Assembly: GCA_030831885.1 (NCBI GenBank)
Contig: JAURKF010000075.1
Span: 1 to 10,229, forward strand
DNA from: Flavobacteriales bacterium
GTDB lineage: Bacteria; Bacteroidota; Bacteroidia; Flavobacteriales; UA16
Direction of reading: 5' to 3'
Length of the DNA: 10,229 nucleotides
Below are positions 5,047 through 10,229 of this stretch, piece by piece (the stretch's first letter is position 1; each line of letters opens with the position of its first letter). A model generated the notes under the pieces. The model did not search any database. It was not told where the DNA came from and saw only the letters and a program-made list of their open reading frames with translations. Position numbers and translations under genes: made by a program.

Positions 5047-7248
5047 ATGAAATTCAAGTTTTCAGCCCTTGTGCTGTCTCTCCTTTTCTCAGTGCAATGG
5101 TGTGCACAGCAAAATCTGACCAACAATTTAATTTGGAGCGGCGGCGAGTTTTCCGGCGAGTTCGTGGGCGGGCTCAACAGCATGAACGATGGTCTGCACT
5201 ATACGGCTACTGAGCAGAGCGATGCTTTCGGTACACGCATCGTAAAGTATAGTTATGCAACAGGAAACGAGGTGGGTGTTATTGCTACTGCGCTCGATAT
5301 TTTCGGTGATGCTACCAAGTCGTTTGATGGCTATGCATTCAGCAGCGATGAGCAATACCTACTAATCGAAACCGAGTCGGAGCCAATCTATCGCTATAGT
5401 TTTTTAGCCGATTACTACCTCTATCATATTCCAACCAAAAAGACAAAGCCGCTCACCGATTTCACAAAGGGAAAACAAATGCTGGCAGAGGTTTCTCCCG
5501 ATGGCAAGCATGTAGCTTTTGTGCGTGCCAACAATTTGTTCGTGGTAGAAATTGCAAGCATGCTGGAAACACAGGTTACGCGCGATGGTATGATGAACAA
5601 GATTATCAACGGCGCAACCGATTGGGTGTATGAAGAAGAATTTGCCCTCGTGAAGGGCTTTGAATGGAGCCCGGCAGGCAATTGTATCGCATACCTGCGT
5701 TTCGATGAGAGCAATGTGCGCGAATTTTCTATGGATATCTATGGCGAACTCTATCCGGAACAACAGCGCTTCAAGTATCCCAAAGCAGGCGAGGCCAACA
5801 GTGTGGTGAGCTTATATGTGTACGAGCTGTCCATGGGGCAAAGTCGCAAAGTGGATATTGGCAATTCCAATGATCAATACATACCTCGCATTGAGTGGAC
5901 AAAGAATAACGACCGCCTGTGTGCTATGCGCATGAACAGACATCAGAACAAACTTGAGTTTCTGCTCACCGATTTATCCGTGAAGAGTCTTGGCGCAGTT
6001 CCAACTCAGGTGATTTATACCGAACAGGCCGATACTTACATCGATGTTTCTGATGCCCTCCATTTCCTCGCAGATGGTAGTTTCATTTGGCTTAGTGAAC
6101 GCGATGGGTTTAATCACTTGTATTTATTTGATGCTACCGGTGCAGTGAAAAAGCAAATTACCAAAGGCAATTGGGATGTGATTGATTTTTATGGGGTGGA
6201 TGAAGTTTCGCAAACGGTCTATTACACTTCGAGCATGGTCAATGCCATGGAGCAGCACGTGTATTCGGTGAATTTCAAAAAACTGCCAATGGCGCCTGTG
6301 CGCTTAAGCCCATCCAAAGGAAACAATGGCGCAGAGTTCAGTAAAGGATTTAAGTACTACATTCTGATGCACAGCGATGCGAATACTCCGATGGATTTTA
6401 GTCTGCTTGATGCCAAGGGAAAACTCATTCGCACGCTGAAAGACAATGCTGCTTTGAAAGAACGCATGCTCAAATACAATCTGACGAAGAAGGAGTTTTT
6501 TACATTCAAGAACAGTGCAGGCACCGACCTGAATTGCTGGATGATGAAGCCGAGCAATTTCGATCCGGCCAAAAAGTATCCTGTGTTGGTTGCAATCTAC
6601 GGTGGTCCGGGAAGCAACACCGTAAGCGATGCCTGGGGTGGACGAGGTTATTTGTGGCATCAGTTATTGTGTCAGCAGGGATACATTGTGGTGAGTTGTG
6701 ATCCGCGCGGAACGCAATACCGAGGGCGCCAGTTCAAGCATAGCACGTATATGAATTTGGGCAAGCTCGAAACCGAAGATTTTATTGATTTTGCCAAGTA
6801 TCTCGGCAGTCAGTCGTATGTAGATGCATCGCGCATTGGAATGCAAGGCTGGAGTTTTGGGGGTTATATGACGTCCTTGTGCATGACGAAAGGCGCCGAC
6901 TTCTATAAAGCAGGCATTGCAGTGGCGCCGGTGACCAACTGGAAATATTACGACAGCATTTACACGGAGCGATTCATGCGCACCCCGCAAGAAAATAGCG
7001 GCGGCTATGAGAACAATTCACCTATCAATTTCGTGAAGTCGCTCAAGGGTAAGTTTTTGCTGGTTCATGGAAGTGCCGACGATAACGTGCATTTTCAGAA
7101 CAGCATGGACATGGTGACTGCATTGGTAGCAGCCAATAAGCAGTTCGATATGTTTGTGTACCCCAATAAGAATCATGGTATATCGGGAGGCAACACACGC
7201 CTGCATTTGTACACGCGCATGACTCAGTTTTTAAATGATAATCTCTAA
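5047..7248 (+). CDS. Dipeptidyl peptidase IV-like S9 family serine peptidase
   Basis: A 733-residue exported prolyl peptidase (MEROPS S9B) that removes X-Pro or X-Ala dipeptides from peptide N-termini, probably in the periplasm or at the cell surface. The ATG at 5047 starts a signal peptide (MKFKF, hydrophobic LVLSLLFSVQW, probable cut after WCA). The in-frame ATG at 4948 would bury it behind 33 unrelated residues. The N-terminal beta-propeller (about 60-470) carries DWVYEEE (192-198), which corresponds to the substrate-amino-binding Glu pair that defines DPP IV specificity. The alpha/beta hydrolase domain has YGGPG (Tyr518, oxyanion region) and the triad Ser603 (GWSFGGY), Asp678 (HGSADDNVHF) and His710 (KNHGISG). 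Length and all key residues are normal. The next gene starts 23 nt downstream, so an operon is likely. The upstream 139 bp show nothing strong. Confidence 0.95.
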   Translation: MKFKFSALVLSLLFSVQWCAQQNLTNNLIWSGGEFSGEFVGGLNSMNDGLHYTATEQSDAFGTRIVKYSYATGNEVGVIATALDIFGDATKSFDGYAFSSDEQYLLIETESEPIYRYSFLADYYLYHIPTKKTKPLTDFTKGKQMLAEVSPDGKHVAFVRANNLFVVEIASMLETQVTRDGMMNKIINGATDWVYEEEFALVKGFEWSPAGNCIAYLRFDESNVREFSMDIYGELYPEQQRFKYPKAGEANSVVSLYVYELSMGQSRKVDIGNSNDQYIPRIEWTKNNDRLCAMRMNRHQNKLEFLLTDLSVKSLGAVPTQVIYTEQADTYIDVSDALHFLADGSFIWLSERDGFNHLYLFDATGAVKKQITKGNWDVIDFYGVDEVSQTVYYTSSMVNAMEQHVYSVNFKKLPMAPVRLSPSKGNNGAEFSKGFKYYILMHSDANTPMDFSLLDAKGKLIRTLKDNAALKERMLKYNLTKKEFFTFKNSAGTDLNCWMMKPSNFDPAKKYPVLVAIYGGPGSNTVSDAWGGRGYLWHQLLCQQGYIVVSCDPRGTQYRGRQFKHSTYMNLGKLETEDFIDFAKYLGSQSYVDASRIGMQGWSFGGYMTSLCMTKGADFYKAGIAVAPVTNWKYYDSIYTERFMRTPQENSGGYENNSPINFVKSLKGKFLLVHGSADDNVHFQNSMDMVTALVAANKQFDMFVYPNKNHGISGGNTRLHLYTRMTQFLNDNL

Positions 7249-7271
7249 CCTTCCTCTCTGATATTTCCGCT

Positions 7272-9560
7272 ATGCGATCTCATTTATACCACTCGATAGT
7301 TTTTCTATTGGTTGTTTTTGCCCAGCAAAGTGCCTTCGGTCAATCGCCTCAGCAATATGAGCGATATGGCGACAATGCGCAGGAACGACAAGCATGGGAC
7401 GAAGCTTTTGGTTATTACAATCAAGCGTATGCGCTCGACAGTAGTTCGTTTGTATTGAGAAAGAAACTGGCCGATGCTGCTCGTGAAGTCAAGTACTATC
7501 CACTGGCATATCAACTCTATACACAGAACTATCAGATTGATGAGGGCAAGTCGGATCCAAATGCCTTGTTCTATATGGCCTGGCTCGAGAAGACAATGGG
7601 GCGATATGAGGATGCACAGCGCAATTTCAAGAAGTTTACAAAGAAGTATAAGGGATCGGCTGACCGCATGTTGATGGAGGTGGCGACTCACGAAGTAAAA
7701 GCATCGCAGTGGGCATTGAACAATCTTGAGAAGAAAGAAAACCCGGACAGTTTATTACTTGCTATGCTTGGCCCCAATTGCTCCATGGTAAACTGGAAAA
7801 AATCGAAGCTGCCAGCCAATATAATTGGGAGCGCAAGTGAATTGGCTCCAATGCAGATGCATACTACGTTTTATTATTCTGAATATACCGGCACCAATTG
7901 GCGAATACGCATGGCCGATGTGTTGTACGACAGTGTTCGCACGCAGGCTAATCCGCCTACGTTTCAAAACATTCGGGATGTTCCCGGATTGCCTGTTGCT
8001 GAAGGTTCGCAAGCCAATTTTTCACAGGTGGGTGATCGGGTTTATTTCAGTCAGGTGAACGGCGATTTTACGCAATTGATGACCGGAAGCTGGGAAATAG
8101 ACCACATTGTTACAGCGTATGTGATGGAAATCGTAAATGGTGAGGGCCTTATCAATACGATGCCTCAAGTTGCCATGATTGATGGTATTGAGCATTTGTT
8201 TTTTGTTTCTGATCGGCCCGGCGGGGAAGGTGGTCTTGATATTTGGTACTCTGTTTACGAGGAGGGGTGGAAGAAGCCCAAGAATGCCGGCAAACGAGTG
8301 AATAGCGCGGGAAATGAAATTACACCTTTCTGCCGCGATGGCAGGTTGTTTTTTGCCAGCGATTGGCATAGCGGTTATGGTGGGTTCGATTTGTTTTATT
8401 CGAATCGAAAAGGTGAATCGTTTGACAAACCGGTAAATATGGGAAAAACGTACAATTCATCTTATAATGAATTGTCTCCATCGGTTGCTGTGTCGAAACC
8501 CGATGGTCGCTGCAATTTTTATTTTGCATCCAATAAGCCGGATAGTCTGAGAGCGGAATCGGCATGCTGCAATGACCTCTATTTAGTTAGTGCTGTCATG
8601 AAGTGCGGAGAAAAGGAGACGACAGACACGACGCAAACCGTTTTGAATAGGCTAATGCGTGAACTTCCGGTGGTACTCTATTTCCACAATGATGAGCCCA
8701 ATCCAAGGACAATGGACACAACGACCACGCTGTCGTACCTCGATGCGTATCGCTCGTACACGGGATTGAAAGATGATTACATGCGTGAGAATACGAAAGG
8801 TTTGGAGGGTGAAGTGAAGGAAGACAAAGAAGAAATAACCCGGGATTTCTTTGAGCTGAAGGTAGATAAAGGTGTTCAGGATTTGAATCGATTCTCTGAC
8901 GCATTGTTGGAAGAATTAAATGCAGGTCGCAGCTTTCGATTGTACGTGCGTGGATTCGCGAGTCCGCTTGCAAAGTCTGACTATAATTTGAATTTAACGA
9001 AGCGCCGCACGGGCAGTCTTGTAAACTATCTCAAGGCTGACAGCGGTGGAGTGTTTTTGCCCTACTTGAAAGATCAAGCAGCCAATGGTGCACGACTCGA
9101 GGTGGTGCTGCTACCATTTGGTGAGTTAAAGGCGGATACGGGAGTCAGCGATAAACAGGACGATGAACGAAATTCGATTTACAATCGCGCAGCGTGTTTG
9201 GAGCGTCGCATAGAAATTGAGGAGGTAATTTCAATTCCTGCCACAGAGCGAAAGCCTGTGCTCGAGTTAAGTGAAGATTCTTTCGATTTCGGACTAATTG
9301 CGGCGCGAGGTTCGGTAGAGCATGAGTTCTTGTTGTGCAATATCGGGAATGCATCCATGATGATAGATAGTGTAACAGCGCAATGCGGTTGCACAACCTC
9401 TGCATTGGATAAGCAGGTTGTCTTGCCCGGAGAGTTTGCCACGTTGAAAGTTGTGTTTGATCCAATCACGAAACAGGGCAAGGACATCAAAGAAGTATAT
9501 GTTCACCTTCCGGGAGAGAAACCTCGGGTAATTGTGTTAGAGGCAGAAAGAAAGAAATGA
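7272..9560 (+). CDS. TPR-PD40-OmpA-like envelope protein with C-terminal DUF1573 (PorE-class architecture)
   Basis: A 762-residue exported protein. Residues 1-24 form a signal peptide (core IVFLLVVFA, cut after AFG or FGQ). Residues about 25-140 hold TPR-like helices (AWDEAFGYYNQAYALD, AWLEKTMGRYEDAQRNFKKF). About 195-440 is a PD40/WD40-like propeller with FFVSDRPGGEGGLDIWYS (310-327) and LFFASDWHSGYGGFDLFYS (359-377). About 465-650 is OmpA C-terminal-like: LYFHNDEPNP, then RGFASPLAKSDYNLNLTKRR (560-579) and RRIEI, with Asp570 and Arg578/579 in the peptidoglycan-contact positions. About 660-757 is DUF1573, an Ig-like ASH-type domain with FDFG and CGCTTS (705-710). The first three modules match PorE, which anchors the type IX secretion machine to peptidoglycan. 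The usual carboxypeptidase-regulatory domain is missing and DUF1573 is added. It could be a PorE paralogue rather than the T9SS component itself. Confidence 0.85.
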   Translation: MRSHLYHSIVFLLVVFAQQSAFGQSPQQYERYGDNAQERQAWDEAFGYYNQAYALDSSSFVLRKKLADAAREVKYYPLAYQLYTQNYQIDEGKSDPNALFYMAWLEKTMGRYEDAQRNFKKFTKKYKGSADRMLMEVATHEVKASQWALNNLEKKENPDSLLLAMLGPNCSMVNWKKSKLPANIIGSASELAPMQMHTTFYYSEYTGTNWRIRMADVLYDSVRTQANPPTFQNIRDVPGLPVAEGSQANFSQVGDRVYFSQVNGDFTQLMTGSWEIDHIVTAYVMEIVNGEGLINTMPQVAMIDGIEHLFFVSDRPGGEGGLDIWYSVYEEGWKKPKNAGKRVNSAGNEITPFCRDGRLFFASDWHSGYGGFDLFYSNRKGESFDKPVNMGKTYNSSYNELSPSVAVSKPDGRCNFYFASNKPDSLRAESACCNDLYLVSAVMKCGEKETTDTTQTVLNRLMRELPVVLYFHNDEPNPRTMDTTTTLSYLDAYRSYTGLKDDYMRENTKGLEGEVKEDKEEITRDFFELKVDKGVQDLNRFSDALLEELNAGRSFRLYVRGFASPLAKSDYNLNLTKRRTGSLVNYLKADSGGVFLPYLKDQAANGARLEVVLLPFGELKADTGVSDKQDDERNSIYNRAACLERRIEIEEVISIPATERKPVLELSEDSFDFGLIAARGSVEHEFLLCNIGNASMMIDSVTAQCGCTTSALDKQVVLPGEFATLKVVFDPITKQGKDIKEVYVHLPGEKPRVIVLEAERKK

Positions 9561-9599
9561 GTTTGATTGAATGCCGTCATTGTTCTTAGCGCTCGCTGC

Positions 9600-9627
9600 G
9601 TCTCTGGTTTAAATCAACCGCAGAGAC
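9600..9627. terminator. Imperfect hairpin between converging genes (weak terminator candidate)
   Basis: GTCTCTGGTT (9600-9609) pairs with AACCGCAGAGAC (9616-9627) with a 2-nt bulge and a TAAATC loop. It lies 40 bp after the 9560 stop and 19 bp after the opposing gene's stop, where a shared terminator would be expected. There is no proper T-run on either strand. The following CGCAGAGACACAGAG is a purine-rich repeat style that I recall from many unrelated genomes, so this could be a repeat instead. Confidence 0.4.
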
Positions 9628-9645
9628 ACAGAGAGTCGCAAAGGA

Positions 9646-10062
9646 TTAGTGCTGAAGAATTACTTGTTGAGTTGTGATTGAACTTCCGTCATTGATGTGC
9701 AGTGTGTAAATGCCAGAAGGAAGTGCATGCGTTTGCAACGTAGTTTTCTCTCCGTTCACGTTTGCTGAAAGTGCGATTTTACCCAACGCATCAATCAATT
9801 TGATTTCTGCTTGTGAATGTAATGGCAGATGAATGGTCAGTTGGTCGTTGCACGGATTGGGATACGCCTTTATAGATGAATTCACATTTTCGGTGATGCC
9901 AACAGTGGTGTAGGTTAACTCGATGTCATCTACCAGCAATATGCTGTTCGGATCGCCATTGGGTTCTGTGTTGTCAGATACCATGGTGGATACAAAACCG
10001 ATGGTTAGATGATCGGGAGCAGGGCCGGCATTCCATTGATTGATGCCAGAAAAATAAAAAAA
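9646..10062 (-). CDS. T9SS type A sorting-domain protein, 5'-truncated (probable gene remnant)
   Basis: The C-terminal end of a protein exported by the type IX secretion system. The sorting domain covers about the last 80 residues: IKAYPNPCNDQLTIHLP (the YPNP motif), a central LIDALGKIAL, then LPSGIYTLHINDG and a final TTQQVILQH. Before it, coding-like sequence ending LLVDDIELTY resembles the end of a carbohydrate-binding or PCMD-type jelly-roll domain. The first in-frame ATG is at 9984, giving 112 residues with no signal peptide. The same frame remains protein-like upstream (YFSGINQWNAGPAPDHLTIG) to about 10062, then runs into an A8 tract and a stop at 10075-10077. The true start is therefore missing: the gene is disrupted by an insertion, rearrangement or homopolymer error. 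Family known; cargo function unknown. Confidence 0.75.
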   Translation of the reverse strand, partial: FFYFSGINQWNAGPAPDHLTIGFVSTMVSDNTEPNGDPNSILLVDDIELTYTTVGITENVNSSIKAYPNPCNDQLTIHLPLHSQAEIKLIDALGKIALSANVNGEKTTLQTHALPSGIYTLHINDGSSITTQQVILQH

Positions 10063-10098
10063 AGCCCGACTGGTTCATTGCCAAGTTCAATTCCAGAA

Positions 10099-10120
10099 AG
10101 TATCAAGATTCTTTGATACT
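10099..10120 (+). promoter_or_regulatory. 8-bp hairpin immediately before a mini-ORF
   Basis: AGTATCAA (10099-10106) and TTGATACT (10113-10120) are perfectly complementary with a GATTCT loop. The right arm ends one base before the ATG at 10121. It would occlude any ribosome site, or it could be a subterminal hairpin of an inserted element. The function is unproven. Confidence 0.45.
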
Positions 10121-10216
10121 ATGCCTAAACTGAAACATACAGTTAAGTGGAAATGCACTGGTTGTGGACAAGAAGAGGAGGTCGTCCTTGAAGGATTGGC
10201 AAATTTTTTCGGATAA
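10121..10216 (+). CDS. Small CxxC mini-protein, 31 aa (hypothetical)
   Basis: A 31-codon reading frame from ATG to TAA. The product is lysine-rich at the start (MPKLKHTVKWK), has a single zinc-knuckle-like CTGCG (Cys12 and Cys15), an acidic QEEE and a hydrophobic end (LEGLANFFG). The composition is protein-like, and a CxxC knuckle after alternating polar/hydrophobic strand residues looks like half of a zinc ribbon. I do not recognise the family. No Shine-Dalgarno is seen; a hairpin abuts the ATG. It lies in the segment just beyond the junction that breaks the T9SS gene, so it may belong to an inserted element, or be chance. Confidence 0.35.
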   Translation: MPKLKHTVKWKCTGCGQEEEVVLEGLANFFG

Positions 10217-10229
10217 CATTAGGACAAGA

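Noticed and set aside
7305..9506. Minus-strand open frames within the DPP IV and OmpA-like genes
   Set aside because: They are shadows of long plus-strand coding sequences with full domain support.
10050..10080. Intrinsic terminator on the minus strand (GGGC followed by T8)
   Set aside because: The T-run is attractive, but no complementary stem precedes it.

Overview
The window looks like a chromosomal segment of a Bacteroidota bacterium, probably a gliding or type IX secretion (T9SS) lineage of moderate GC content. The supporting signs are a Bacteroidota-type XerD ending in an FHPR motif, a C-terminal T9SS type A sorting domain, a TPR/PD40/OmpA-like outer-membrane protein of the PorE class, a periplasmic DPP IV peptidase, a TAnnTTTG-type -7 box, and mostly absent Shine-Dalgarno sequences.

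Layout. The left edge (2-427, +) holds the catalytic end of xerD, followed by a 66-bp tandem repeat with palindromic cores (429-586). A leftward cluster follows: moaC (3370-2888), a two-domain mobA (2895-1777, overlapping moaC by 8 nt), a SRPBCC-fold protein (1716-1255) and a YkgJ-type cysteine-cluster protein (1189-587). The first two belong to molybdenum cofactor synthesis. A G-rich heptamer tract (1212-1264) lies between the last two. A 50-bp near-perfect palindrome (3391-3440) sits upstream of moaC, between it and a rightward small outer-membrane beta-barrel gene (3538-4053).

The interval 4054-4352 contains two more copies of the palindromic element found after xerD, plus a cluster of TATGCC hairpins. 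Directly after it is a REP-associated tyrosine transposase (RAYT, 4353-4907). A RAYT with nearby GTCTG-headed palindromes, five copies at two loci, resembles the REP/RAYT systems of proteobacteria but uses a different palindrome. This is the most interesting part of the window.

To the right, a DPP IV-like S9 peptidase (5047-7248) and a TPR-PD40-OmpA-DUF1573 envelope protein (7272-9560) are 23 nt apart and probably co-transcribed. They converge on the 3' end of a gene for a T9SS-secreted protein (9646 to about 10062, minus). That gene loses its reading frame at an A/T-rich junction, beyond which unrelated sequence carries a hairpin and a 31-codon CxxC mini-ORF. This may be the edge of an inserted element or of a rearrangement; the window ends before that can be decided.
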